A stretch of DNA of 64,000 nt from DASWIG01 sp965371445 (lineage in GTDB: Bacteria; Acidobacteriota; Thermoanaerobaculia; Multivoradales; J023): NCBI GenBank assembly GCA_965371445.1, contig CBDUYN010000001.1, positions 62,001 through 126,000 on the forward strand, written 5' to 3'. Under the pieces are notes generated by a model. It saw only the letters and a program-made list of their open reading frames with translations, was not told the origin of the DNA and did no database searches. Shown in pieces: positions 16,505 through 26,473 of the stretch. The position numbers and the translations under genes were made by a program. Within the stretch, counting starts at the first letter, position 1. Every line of letters starts with the position of its first letter.

Positions 16505-17539
16505 ATGGAATATACGAGACTCGGCCGCAGCGGCCTCAAGGTGTCACGGATCTGTCTGGGTTGCATGACCTACGGGACGCCGGAGTGGCGTCCCTGGATC
16601 CTCTCGGAAGCGGACAGCCGGCCGTTTTTCGAACGCGCTCTCGAGCTCGGCGTCAACTTCTTCGACACCGCCGACATGTACTCCCAGGGGGTGAGCGAGG
16701 AGGTCACGGGCCGCGCCTTGAAGGAGCTGGCGAGCCGCGACGAGGTGGTGATCGCGACCAAGGTCTTCTTCCCTACGGGCGACGCCCCCAACGACGCCGG
16801 CCTGTCGCGCAAGCACGTCTTCGCCGCGGTCGACGCCTCGTTGAAGCGTCTCGGCACCGACTACGTCGACCTCTACCAGATCCACCGCTTCGATCCCGAG
16901 ACGGCGATCGAGGAGACCCTGGAGGCGCTCCACGACGTCGTAAAGGCGGGCAAGGCCCGCTATCTCGGTGCCTCGAGCATGTTTGCCTGGCAGCTCGCGA
17001 AGATGCTCTACACCGCCGACCGGCACGGCTGGACGCGATTCGTCTCGATGCAGAACCACTACAACCTGGTCTATCGGGAGGAGGAGCGCGAGATGATGCC
17101 GCTTTGCCGCGAGGAGGGGCTCGGAGCCGTCCCCTGGAGCCCGCTGGCGCGGGGCTTCCTCGCCGGCAACCGCAAGCGCGGCGAGACGCTGGAGTCGGCC
17201 GAAGCGTCCTCACGCGCCAAGAGCGACGACTTCGCCCACCAGCTCTACTTCGAGGACTCTGACTTCGATGTCGTCGACCGTCTCGTCGAGCTGGCCGGGA
17301 AGCGCGGTAAGAAGCCGGCCCAACTGGCCCTGGCGTGGCTTCTGGACCAGCCGGGCGTCGTCGCGCCGATCGTCGGCGCGAGCCGTCCGGAGCACCTCGA
17401 GGACGCGGTGGCGGCGCTTGAGATTCGGCTCGACGAAGAGGAACGCTTGGCGCTTGAGGAGCCCTATCGGCCGCATCCGGTCCTCGGACACTCTTACGAC
17501 GTCTACACGCCGCCGCGCAGCGGACGCGTTCGGCGGTGA
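16505..17539 (+). CDS. Aldo/keto reductase
   Basis: 344 residues from ATG 16505 (GGAG seven bases upstream). The catalytic tetrad is visible: Asp in NFFDTADMY, Tyr in the same motif, Lys in VIATKVFF and His in DLYQIHRFD. The NADPH-binding end has PIVGASRPEHL. The closest named relatives by pattern are YajO/IolS-type reductases (GRSGLKVSRICLGCMTYG). It probably reduces a carbonyl of unknown identity in the cytoplasm. It is divergent from murA. Confidence 0.92.
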   Translation: MEYTRLGRSGLKVSRICLGCMTYGTPEWRPWILSEADSRPFFERALELGVNFFDTADMYSQGVSEEVTGRALKELASRDEVVIATKVFFPTGDAPNDAGLSRKHVFAAVDASLKRLGTDYVDLYQIHRFDPETAIEETLEALHDVVKAGKARYLGASSMFAWQLAKMLYTADRHGWTRFVSMQNHYNLVYREEEREMMPLCREEGLGAVPWSPLARGFLAGNRKRGETLESAEASSRAKSDDFAHQLYFEDSDFDVVDRLVELAGKRGKKPAQLALAWLLDQPGVVAPIVGASRPEHLEDAVAALEIRLDEEERLALEEPYRPHPVLGHSYDVYTPPRSGRVRR

Positions 17540-17585
17540 GACGGCAAACGCCGGCAAAAGGCCTCCCAGGGCTGCCGGTTCGGGC

Positions 17586-18413
17586 TCAGGTAGGAGCCCA
17601 CCGATCCCGCAACTCGTCGAGACCGGCCACCTCCTCCCACCGTCCCCGCTTCGCCGCCCCCTGCCGGTAGACGTCGATCTTGCCGATCAGCGTCGCCACC
17701 GCGGCCCGCCGATCTTCGTCACCGAGAACGCCGGACGCGAGGATTTTCTCGAGCGCCCGGATCCGGTACCGGTCAAGGGCCGGGACTCGACGCGACAGCT
17801 GGTCCTCGTGCCCGCCGTACTTGCGCAGCATTGGCCGGTCGACGTAGAGCACCGGGTAGCGCGACGCGACGCGCAGCCAGAGGTCGTAGTCCTCGCAGGC
17901 GGGGAACGCCTCGTCGAACGTGCCGACCTCGTCAAAGACCGAACGGTGGACGAGGACCGACGACGGCGAGATGGCGCAAAGCGGCAGGCAGTGGCGGAAG
18001 ATCCAACCGCCGTGCTTGCGATGATGCCGCCGCGGATTGACGCGCCGTCCGCCGCGAATCCACACCTCGCCGGTATGGCAGACGCGGTGCTCGGGCGAGC
18101 TCTCAAGCGCCGCGAGCTGCTCGGCGAGCTTCGCCGGCAGCCACTCGTCGTCGGAGTCGAGGAAGGCGAGCCAAACGCCGGTGGCGAGCGCGATGCCGCG
18201 GTTGCGCGCCGCGCTCACCCCACGGTGGGCGATCCGCTCGTAGCGTACTCCCGGGTAGGAGGCGACGAGCTCGGCCGTCCGGTCCTCCGAGCCGTCGTCG
18301 ACGACGAGGAGCTCCTCGGCCGGCCGTGTCTGGCCGAGGACCGAGTCGATCGCCCGGCCAAGGACGCCCGCTCGCTCGTAGGTCGGGATGATCACCGAGA
18401 CCGTCGGCTCCAA
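17586..18413 (-). CDS. Family 2 glycosyltransferase
   Basis: 275 residues from TTG 18413, chosen because AGAGGAG lies seven bases upstream and the protein then begins at the GT-A core LEPTVSVIIPTYERAG. Nucleotide-sugar binding is shown by VVDDGSEDRT and the DXD-type metal site FLDSDDEW; FPACEDYDLWLRV is the usual acceptor-side motif. Sugar donor unknown. The first 16 codons and about 70 bases of leader are duplicated at 28657-28775. Confidence 0.88.
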   Translation of the reverse strand: MEPTVSVIIPTYERAGVLGRAIDSVLGQTRPAEELLVVDDGSEDRTAELVASYPGVRYERIAHRGVSAARNRGIALATGVWLAFLDSDDEWLPAKLAEQLAALESSPEHRVCHTGEVWIRGGRRVNPRRHHRKHGGWIFRHCLPLCAISPSSVLVHRSVFDEVGTFDEAFPACEDYDLWLRVASRYPVLYVDRPMLRKYGGHEDQLSRRVPALDRYRIRALEKILASGVLGDEDRRAAVATLIGKIDVYRQGAAKRGRWEEVAGLDELRDRWAPT

Positions 18414-18483
18414 GGCACTGCTCCTCTCGACGACGTATACTTGCCGGCCCTTGGTGAGCGCGGCTTCCGCGGGAAGCCTATCC
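18367..18483 (-). repeat. Duplicated glycosyltransferase leader, copy A
   Basis: This 117-base segment covers the first codons and the leader of the glycosyltransferase. It matches 28657-28775 with a two-base indel and few substitutions. The leader includes GGCTTCC-CGC-GGAAGCC (read on the minus strand), a perfect 7-bp hairpin, and AAGTATACGT, a possible -10 region. Confidence 0.85.
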
Positions 18484-18586
18484 TGAGCGAGCCCCTGCGG
18501 CAGGAACCGCCGCAGGGAGGACGGCAGATCTTCTCCGCACCGACCCGCGGCGACGTCCGTTTCTTGCCGATGACCGCCCGGCGGCA

Positions 18587-19645
18587 TCAGCCGAACGAAG
18601 GCACGATCGCCGCCGGATCGTCGCTATGCCGAAAATCACCCGTCCTCTCGGTGGGAGTCGGAGACACCTCAAGCTCGGCGAGGATGTCGGGTAAAAAGCA
18701 CGCCAGGGCGCGTCCGGAGGGGTCGCCGCCGACGTGGAGCCCCACGGCTTCGCCGGTGGCGGGATCGAGCCAGACGGCGCCGGAGTCGCCCACCCGGCTG
18801 ACACGGTCGGCGGCCGAGCCCTCGGGCTCGAAGCGGATCTCGAAACCGGGCAACGTCCACGTTCGACCCAACACGCGGTAGTGAACGTCGGTCTCGCCGT
18901 CGAAGCTTTCGACACGGCCGCGGGTCACCCCGGTGCTACGGCCCGACTTTTCGAGCAGCTCGCCCTGGACGGGCATTCGTGCTCCGGTGACCCGCGCCGC
19001 GCCGAGCGGCACAGGGTTGATCGAGCGCAAGCCCGTGAAGGCGGCGAAGGCAGCGTCGCCGATGCCGTCCATCGGAGCCACCCAGCGACGTAGCCGGGCG
19101 ATCGTGTGGAGCCCCGGCTCGCCCTCGGCAGCGGGTGCGGGCTGTAAGACCGGATCCCCCTTCGCCGCCGTCGGCGAGGCCGCGAGCACGTGCCAGGCGG
19201 TGAGCAGGCCTGCCGAGCCGTCGCGATCGTCGAAGACCACCATGCCCAGGGTCCCCGAACCCTGCAGGGGCCCGGCCGGGCTGATCCCGACGCCGGGCTG
19301 CAGTGGATCGACCGGGTAGCTACGGCGCAGCTGCCGTTCCTCGCGCGCCAGACGCTGGGTGCTGTAGCACCGTTCCACGACGTCGAGCGTCACCCCGTCG
19401 ATCTCGGAGGGAAAGATCTCCGCCTTGCGCAGGTGCTTCTTCGGGATCTTCTCGCGGACGTGAAGACGCACCACCGTCGTGCCGAGCGGCGAGCCCGCGG
19501 TGAGCTTGTCGCCGAGCGACACTCCGGTGACCTCCGGCCGCTGCCGAAATCGCTGCAGGACGACGTCGTAGGCTCGAAGAAGGTCCGGCCTACTGGGGCT
19601 CTCCGGAGGACGGGCCGGCTTCCGATTCGACTTCACGGCCGCCAT
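18587..19645 (-). CDS. Trypsin-like serine protease, cytoplasmic type
   Basis: About 352 residues from ATG 19645 (GGGAG seven bases upstream; a GTG at 19660 is an alternative). There is no signal peptide. The chymotrypsin-fold triad can be placed as His in LLTAWHVLAA, Asp in GIGDAAFA and Ser in VGDSGAVWLD. A domain of about 115 residues precedes the protease (GVSLGDKLTAG, VRLHVREKIPKKHL), as in bacterial proteins resembling the plant Nal1 protease. Its start lies four bases after the stop of the neighbouring lipoprotein gene, so it belongs to that operon. Its target is unknown. Confidence 0.8.
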   Translation of the reverse strand: MAAVKSNRKPARPPESPSRPDLLRAYDVVLQRFRQRPEVTGVSLGDKLTAGSPLGTTVVRLHVREKIPKKHLRKAEIFPSEIDGVTLDVVERCYSTQRLAREERQLRRSYPVDPLQPGVGISPAGPLQGSGTLGMVVFDDRDGSAGLLTAWHVLAASPTAAKGDPVLQPAPAAEGEPGLHTIARLRRWVAPMDGIGDAAFAAFTGLRSINPVPLGAARVTGARMPVQGELLEKSGRSTGVTRGRVESFDGETDVHYRVLGRTWTLPGFEIRFEPEGSAADRVSRVGDSGAVWLDPATGEAVGLHVGGDPSGRALACFLPDILAELEVSPTPTERTGDFRHSDDPAAIVPSFG

Positions 19646-19649
19646 CGCC

Positions 19650-21679
19650 CTAGCTCCCACCGTCGTCGCCGGTCGACCCCGCGTCGCCGGAGCCTTCCGT
19701 CTCGGTGTCGCCGGGATCCTCCGCGGCCGTCCCCTCGCGAAAGACCGCCAGCTCGGCCCGTGCCTTCTCCAGCTCCAGCTGCGCGGCGAGGATCTCCTTC
19801 TCCGCTTCGATCTCCTGCTTGGTCAGTTCCAGACGGTTTTTCTTCGCCTCGAGCTGCGCGGCCACCGAGCCGTCGATCACCTGGGCCGCCTTGTCGGCCT
19901 TGGCCTCGGTCGTGTATTTCAAGTAGTGGATCGATCCCGTTTGGGCGAACTTCGCCACGATCGTGTTGTTGGCGAACGTACCGTTGCGCAACGGTAAGGT
20001 GGCGAAAGCACCGAGCTGCGGAAAAGCGACGAACTGGCTCGCGATCACGTCGCCGCGGCGCGCACTGATTTTGCCGTCGACGTCGAGGCAAGGCCGCTCC
20101 TTGCAAAGCAGCAGCTCGCCGTGCGCCGGCTCGCGGTAGACGAGGTGGCCGTTGGTCTCGAAACCGTCTTTTTGTGACAGGAGCCGGTCGGTGCCAGGCG
20201 GCAGGTAGGCACCGACGAAAACACGCAGGGAGGAAGGAAGGCCCCGGCAAAGTCCCGAGTCGTCACAGTGCTCGAATCAATTCCCGCTGGCCTGGCACAG
20301 ACGCTTCAGACGGTCGGCGAGGAACCACTCCGACGCCGCCTCGGCGACCCCGCCGACCTCGGCGCCGGGCTCGTCTTGCCCGGGACGGAAGATGTGGACC
20401 GTCGTCACGCTCAGCTGCCGGCGAAGGCCGGCGAGAGCCTGAAACGAGGTCTGGTTCCTCTGCTCAAACACTTTCTTCGCGTCCTCCTTCTTCTTGACGT
20501 GACCCTCCTCTTTCTTCAACCGGGCAACGAGAGCCTTGACCTTTTTGGCCTGCTGCGCTCGCTTGGGGTCTTTGGCCTCTATCGCGGCGAGGGCGGCTTT
20601 TGCCGCGGTCAGCTCCTTGCTTGTCGCCCCGGCCTTGGCTTTCGCCTCGGCGATCTGCTTCTTGCGTTTTGCGATGTCGCGAAACGTGGCCTCGAGCTCC
20701 CGGCGGAGGGCGTCGTAACGGGTCAATGTGTTGGAGACCGAGGGCTTGCAGATCTCGTACCGTTCGACGAGCTCGGCGAAGGTCTCAGTCGAGATGTCAC
20801 CTGCGGACTCCGCTCCGCCCACGGCGGTGATGGGGAACCCGCCGGCGGCGGCCGCCAGCCTGAGCGTCCCCTTGACAGCGCTCAGCAGGATCTTGTCGGT
20901 GTGGTCGTCGATCGTCGCGTTGATGCTCTTGAGCGTCCCGTTGTCGTACTTGTTGACTTCGAGCGTGGTCTTCTTGAGCCCGCTCGACATCTCCTCGTGG
21001 GCGATATAGAAGGCATGGGTGTGGTCGGCGAGGTAGCGGGGGGTGACCTCGGCGCCCAGGCGTACCTCGAAGGGCCGGGGGTCGTAGACCGCCTTCTCCG
21101 GCAACAGCTGGCGAAGCTGACGCAGGAAGACGCTCGCCGGGATCTGGCCGCCTCCAGCGGTGAGAAGACGGTCCACGTCCCTGGAGCGCAGGTGCTCGAA
21201 GCCCTTCGAGCCCTCAACGATCGCGACGTGGACCGCGCGGCGCAGGAGCTCGTCGAAGACGTCTTCCTCGTCGCTCAAGCGCCAACCGGAGGGCGTCTCG
21301 CGCAAGGACTGCGTCAGCGTCGGCTCGACGAGCTTGCGGGCGTTTCCGAGCCGGGCTTTGATCTTGGCCTCCAGAGCCGCCTTCGGCTGCGCCGGCAGGT
21401 CGGCCAGATCCTCGAGGGCGACCGTCAGCTCGTTGTCGAGCGTCTCCACTTGGCCGATCAGCCAGGCTTCCATCATGTCCCGCGTCGGCTGTGGACGACA
21501 CGACCGGATGCGCCGTTCGACGCCGACTTCGTATTCGACGTAGGGCAGGTAGTAGACCAGGCCTCCCGGGGCCGGCGAATTGGTCTCCGGGACTGCCCTC
21601 ACGGTTAGCTGCGTGGAACATCCGCCCAGCGAGTGGCCAGGCAACCGAGGGTCGCAAGCAGGGTTCTCGTCGCTCTCAT
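19650..21679 (-). pseudogene. Large lipoprotein gene broken by a frameshift and an in-frame TGA
   Basis: AAAGGAGACAGTC precedes ATG 21679, which opens a signal peptide (MRATRTLLATLGCLA). Near 21625 the frame must shift to reach the lipobox LGGC and the long body that continues to TGA 20277-20279. Past this codon the same frame stays open for 208 more codons (through YLPPGTDRLLSQKDG and a glutamate-rich coiled coil) to a stop at 19650. There is no ATG, GTG or TTG between the TGA and 20048, so the second part has no plausible start of its own. The body contains GLVYYLPYVEYEVGVERR and long coiled coils; I do not recognise the family. Confidence 0.75.
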
Positions 21680-21824
21680 GACTGTCTCCTTTCAAAGTGA
21701 TCCGCTGTCCGCATACGCTCCGGCCACGGCGGCCTGGTTGCGGCGATCGGATCGAGGTTCTATGGATAGAGACGGACATGGAACGGAGATTCCGCAAAAT
21801 CTCCGAAAGTCGCCCGGAACCGGG

Positions 21825-22682
21825 TCACCGAAATCGTTGACGACACCGTTGCGCCGACGCTTCTCCCTCCTCTTCGAGGTAGTACTTACAGATCTTCTTG
21901 ACGATCCAGTCCTTGTAGAGGGAGACATCTTCGAAGATCGAGAGGAGGTTACCCGTACAGGCCTTGCTCGCGACGCCGATCAGCTCCGCCCGCCCGCCAT
22001 TCAACCGTAGGAGAGGTCCGCCACTATCACCCCGGTGAAGCCCCTCGCGGTCAGAGTCTGTCGATCCGGCGCAGATCTGCTCGGGCAGCCGCGAGACTTT
22101 GCCGCATTCGTTCCTTTTCCTATGGGCGGACAGGTACGCTGTACAATCGTCGCCGGTCGGTCTCTTGAGCTCGGCGGTATGCGCCAGATCGTCCACCCAG
22201 CCGACGGCAACGGCCGTCTCGGTGGCGGGCGTCGAGGAAGCCAACGCCGGCAGTTGCTGGTCATCCAACTCGACCTCCTCCGATATCCGAATGAGCGCGA
22301 TATCGTTGCGCCACTTATCGCGGTGATTTACCGGCGGATAGCAGCTGATCTTCTCGGCATATCTGACGACAGGGTCCTCGTCAGAGTTCGGCCCGATCCA
22401 GACCTCGAGGGTTCCCGGCTTTCCGCTCTTACACTGCCTTTTCCGGACACAGTGCCGGCCCGTCAGGACCCAGCGGCGGTCGATGAGGGACGCTCCGCAA
22501 TTGTGTTTGTGGACGCCGTGCCTCAGAATCCTGATCGAGGAGATCCAGGGAGATACTGCCGCGAAGTGTGGTGACTGTTCTGAAGACAGGGGATCGGCAG
22601 GCTCGATAGCAAGTAATGCGGGTGACGAAACCACAAGAAGGATGGTGTAAACATATGCCGCCCTGTTTTTGAATCTCTTCAT
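21825..22682 (-). CDS. Secreted trypsin-like serine protease (S1)
   Basis: About 285 residues from ATG 22682 (GGGAG eight bases upstream). The signal peptide AYVYTILLVVSSPALLA precedes an S1 domain with His in VLTGRHC, Asp in WRNDIALIRI and Ser in HRGDSGGPLL. Several paired cysteines suggest disulfides and export. The canonical Ala-Ala-His-Cys around the catalytic His is Gly-Arg-His-Cys here. It follows the unrecognised gene at 22697 by 14 bases and precedes the lipoprotein gene. Confidence 0.88.
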   Translation of the reverse strand: MKRFKNRAAYVYTILLVVSSPALLAIEPADPLSSEQSPHFAAVSPWISSIRILRHGVHKHNCGASLIDRRWVLTGRHCVRKRQCKSGKPGTLEVWIGPNSDEDPVVRYAEKISCYPPVNHRDKWRNDIALIRISEEVELDDQQLPALASSTPATETAVAVGWVDDLAHTAELKRPTGDDCTAYLSAHRKRNECGKVSRLPEQICAGSTDSDREGLHRGDSGGPLLRLNGGRAELIGVASKACTGNLLSIFEDVSLYKDWIVKKICKYYLEEEGEASAQRCRQRFR

Positions 22683-22696
22683 CACGTATCTCCCGA

Positions 22697-23563
22697 CTAC
22701 CCACCGGGCAGTGGCTGAATAGCTCCTGTACCGCAAGCTTTCGCTCCTCCGGGGGTCAGCCCGGGAACACGTCTGAGAGTCCGGCGTCGCCCCTTTTCGA
22801 TCATTTCGCCATAGATCAGGAACTCCGGATCGTCCTCTCCTCCCTCGGGTGGGAGCCGTTCCGACAGCAAATAGTCGAGCTCTCGATTGACGAGGCCCAG
22901 CTCCAGGGTGTCCCTCTCCGGCCGGAATTGCAGTTTCTTGACCTTGTTGGAGAATCTGAGCTGCAACTCAACCTCGTTCTCGAATTCGGTGGTCCAGCAC
23001 ACTGCGGTCGCCACGGTAGCATCGGTCGTTTCATCGCCGGTGTTGTGGTGCAGCGGAACCTGGTACTCGAGTTCGCTCTCCTCAGCCAGGCTCAGCTGGC
23101 CTCCGACGAGCTTCACGGCAGCCGCCACCGATTCGTCCAGCGACGTCTTCAGGCGAAAATCTTTCTTGAGAGGACCTTCATAGGTCGCCAAGTGATCCAA
23201 GAGCGGGGGAACGATCTTGACGTTCGGACCGCTCAGATCCTGACCGTCCAGCTTGATCGTGATCAGCTTTCTGCTTAGCTCAAGAACGTTGCGTGTCTCG
23301 CTATTTTTTGGCCAGCGCGTGGTGACGGTGGCGAGGCTCTCGAGGAGCTCGTTCTCGTTGTGTCGCTTCTCGACAAACTCCAGCCATGCGTGATGAGAGT
23401 CGACGATTTCGATTTTCCGTGAACTCCGAGCTTCGGCCAGCAACATCGGGGTTCTGAGATCCCGCAATATGACCTCCACGGTCTTCGGGTCGCCGACCGC
23501 AAATCTACGATTGGGCACGAACGCGACGACGCCCCGAAAGGTGACGTGCAGCTTCTTGGACAT
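22697..23563 (-). CDS. Unrecognised protein in the CHAT/protease operon
   Basis: About 288 residues from ATG 23563, which has AGGAGG eight bases upstream. No signal peptide, membrane helix or known catalytic motif is apparent. It opens with SKKLHVTFRGVVAFVPN and appears mostly beta-stranded, with a Glu-rich middle. It begins two bases after the end of the CHAT gene and ends 14 bases before the trypsin, so it is firmly part of the operon; a substrate or adaptor role for the neighbouring proteases is only a guess. Confidence 0.78.
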   Translation of the reverse strand: MSKKLHVTFRGVVAFVPNRRFAVGDPKTVEVILRDLRTPMLLAEARSSRKIEIVDSHHAWLEFVEKRHNENELLESLATVTTRWPKNSETRNVLELSRKLITIKLDGQDLSGPNVKIVPPLLDHLATYEGPLKKDFRLKTSLDESVAAAVKLVGGQLSLAEESELEYQVPLHHNTGDETTDATVATAVCWTTEFENEVELQLRFSNKVKKLQFRPERDTLELGLVNRELDYLLSERLPPEGGEDDPEFLIYGEMIEKGRRRTLRRVPGLTPGGAKACGTGAIQPLPGG

Positions 23564-23565
23564 GG

Positions 23566-26302
23566 TCAATCCTCCTGGTTTTGGGGTTTGAGAACGATCG
23601 CCGGGTTGCCGAGGATGCGAAAAGCGCCAGCGTCTCGGGGTCCGGTTCGCGGTGATGCAACGATTTCGCCGAGCTGCGCTTCGCGCAGCGCCTCGCCGAC
23701 CTGGGCACCGGCGGCCAGGGCGCCGTAGAAACCCGACATCAGGCGCCGCGTAGCGAGGTCATCGACCTTCCAGCCCGAGGCGACCACGGCATCGACGCCC
23801 GCCGCGAGAAAGGCCTCCCCGAGCCCGAGCGCATGCGTGGCCAGAGCCGTGCTCCGAAAGCTCGACTCGCAAGCGGCGAGGACGACGAGGTCGACGCCCG
23901 AGAGATCCAGGGCGAGGATCTCCGCAACCGTCAGGGGATCCGCCTGCCCCGTCTCGCCTCGCAGCAACAGGTAGGAGGCGTCGGGGCGGTGCGCGTTGGA
24001 GATGCCATGGACCGCCAGATGGACGGCGGAGCGCCCGGGAAGCTCCTCCAGGAAACGTGCCTTCGTCGCCTGCTCCGCGATAAGCAGAGTCGCTCCCGAA
24101 GGGTAGAGTGCCTGGATCTCCGCCGCCTCCCGCGCCGCTTCAGGCGGTGCTGCCGGATTCCGGCAGCGGGTAGACTCCGAGGACGACCCGATCCTGGTCT
24201 GCCAGGCGTTTGGCGGCCTGCCGCAGGGCTCCGTTGCCGTCCACGGCGCGGGCCGGACTACCGAGCGGGAAGGCGCGGCGCAACGCCAGATCGGCGAGTT
24301 CCAGGGCCAGCCAGGGCTCGCCGTTGTCGAGGTGAAGGCCAAGGACCGACTCCAGTAACTCAAGCGTCGGGTCGACAGCTCCGAAATAGGCTTCCGGTCG
24401 GGGCAGAAAGCCGTCGAGGCGGAGGGTCAACGCGATCGATCGGGTCAGCACGTCGCGCGCCGCCGCGGCGTCGCCGACAGCGAGCAGGGCCGAGCCCTCG
24501 GCCGCCCGGCACGGCGCGGCATGGGTCAAGAGCGACGCGCCCTCATAGTAATCGGCTGCGGCGCGGAGCCGGGGCCGGGCGTCGGTGGCAGCGCCTTCGG
24601 CGAGCAGACGCCGGCCCTCGATGCAGTCATGGTCGGCCGTGGCGCGCCGCCAGGTCGCCGTGTCCGCGATCTCGGTGAGGGCGTCTTGCACGACGGTGAG
24701 CACCTCGCTGGCTTCGGTGAGCCGCCCGAGCTTCGCCAGGCTCCTGGCGTACCACGTCGCCGCGTCGGCAAGCCGCGCCGGCGAGCTGATCTGGTGGCTG
24801 GCGTCGAGCGAGAGACCGCTCATCCTGGCACCGAGGTGGGGGAAGCCCCGCTTGTCGGCCATGAACGCCACCACGGCGGCGACCACGTATCGAAGCTCCG
24901 GATCGGGATGGCGCCAGGCGCTCAGGATCGAGCCGTGCACCAGCCGCCACGCCTCTTTGTCCCGACCGGCGGCGAGGAGGCCGTCGGCCAGGATCGAGAC
25001 CAGCTTGATCCGTTCGCGCGGGTCTCCGGAGCGCTCCACCTCGGCCAGCGCCTGGCGGAAGAGCCCCACCGCCGCCTCCGGGTGCCCGGTGACCAGCTCG
25101 ATAAGCGCCAGTCCCTTGAGGCTCAGGCCGCGCAGGAGTGGGTCGTCGTGCTCAGCCGCCGCCTCGCTCACCTGAGTGAGCCGGGCTCTTGCCTCGTCGT
25201 AGCGGTCGACGTGGTAGCTCGCCATGCCGGCGTGGTACTCGGCCAGCAGGACGAGAGGGCTGCCGGAGCGGGCGAGCCCGTCGCTCGCCGAGTCGAGGGC
25301 CCGAAGAGCGTCACGGGATTCAAAACGCAGCGCGTGTCCGATCCCCTCGCCCAGAAGCTCGTGGGCGCGGGCCAGCTCGGCCGGCGAGCCGAGAGGATCC
25401 GACACGGCCCGGGTGAGGACGTCGAGCGCGTCCAGCGTCAACCGGTCTTGTGCCCTCCGGGCGATCTCGACGGCAGCGGCGAGCGCGTCCTCGGCCGCCG
25501 GCCGATCTCCCTGCCGCAGTTTCCGGGCCCAGTCGGGCAACAGCTCGTACACGACCCGACGGCGTCCTGTCGACAGCTCGACCGGCGGCGCCTCCCCGGC
25601 GCCTTCCCGCCGGTCCAGGATGCGGCGTAACTTGCCCCGCCGCACCTCGGCGTCCGCGGTCCAGGGCTGTCCCGGGTCCGTCTCCACAACTTCCGTCCAG
25701 GCGCGCGCCGCCTCGTCCACGACCCCCATCAGGTCCCAGGCGAGAGCGCGGTTGTACAGAAGCTCCGGGTGTTGTGGCGCACGGGCGGACTCGGCCAGCA
25801 GCCGATCGGCCGCGAAGAAGAGGCTGTAGGAGTCGTCGGCCTGTCCGGCGAGCTTGAGGAAGGCCGCCGCCAGATCGTTCTCGACGCTCGGATCCCCCGG
25901 AGCCAAGGCCCGGACACGTTTCAGGTCCTGGATGCCGCTGACCAGCAACCCGGGCTCGACCGCCGCGATCACCCGCCGGAGGCCACGTTCGTGCAAGGTG
26001 TCGGCATCCGGCACGACGTCGTCGCCGCGGCCCCGGCTGGCGGTGCCGGGCGGTTCGCTTTCTTCGCTACCTGAGCGGGTCCCGCAACGAGGCGCCGCGA
26101 GCAGGCGGTCTTCGACGGGCTCGGGCCACTGGCAAGGCTCGTAGATCTGCGAGCTGGAGAAACGCGCCAGCCCGGTCCGCCGGATACCGTCGTCGAGGCT
26201 GCGCCGGGCGTCGCAGCTCCCGATCAGGACGAGAACGCCGGCGAGCAACCCTAGCCGCAGGCCGCCGTCTCCGAGCTTGCCTATGTCGCTTGTCCTTCGC
26301 AT
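23566..26302 (-). pseudogene. TPR-CHAT (caspase-like) lipoprotein with internal deletion and frameshift
   Basis: ATG 26302 (GGAGG upstream) starts a lipoprotein (LVLIGSC) with about 600 residues of TPR-type helical repeats. The frame ends at TGA 24140-24142, just after DRVVLGVYPLPES. Another frame picks up at once with PEAAREAAEIQALYP and runs through the caspase-like active site, His in VHLAVHG and Cys in VVLAACESS, to TGA 23566. In intact CHAT proteins, roughly 150-200 residues lie between the equivalents of these two segments, so the first half of the CHAT domain has been deleted with loss of frame. It is the first gene of a minus-strand operon and is divergent from a sigma factor. Confidence 0.8.
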
Positions 26303-26473
26303 CTCCGGCCTCCCCACCTGAGACGGACGTGCCGAGAGGATTCCCGCACTTTGTCCGCAGCCCATAGGCAGTCCCGTCCTGAAGCTGACGCCCCGGAGCT
26401 TAGCAGAACCCCGCGGCGATTCGATCCGGCGTTGCTCGGGCTCCGGCGAGTTGGTATCTTTCGTCCAGCCCTC

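Noticed and set aside
20277..20279. Selenocysteine codon at the in-frame TGA
   Set aside because: The following stem is short and weak, the residue is not in a redox motif, and the gene also has a frameshift. Decay is simpler.
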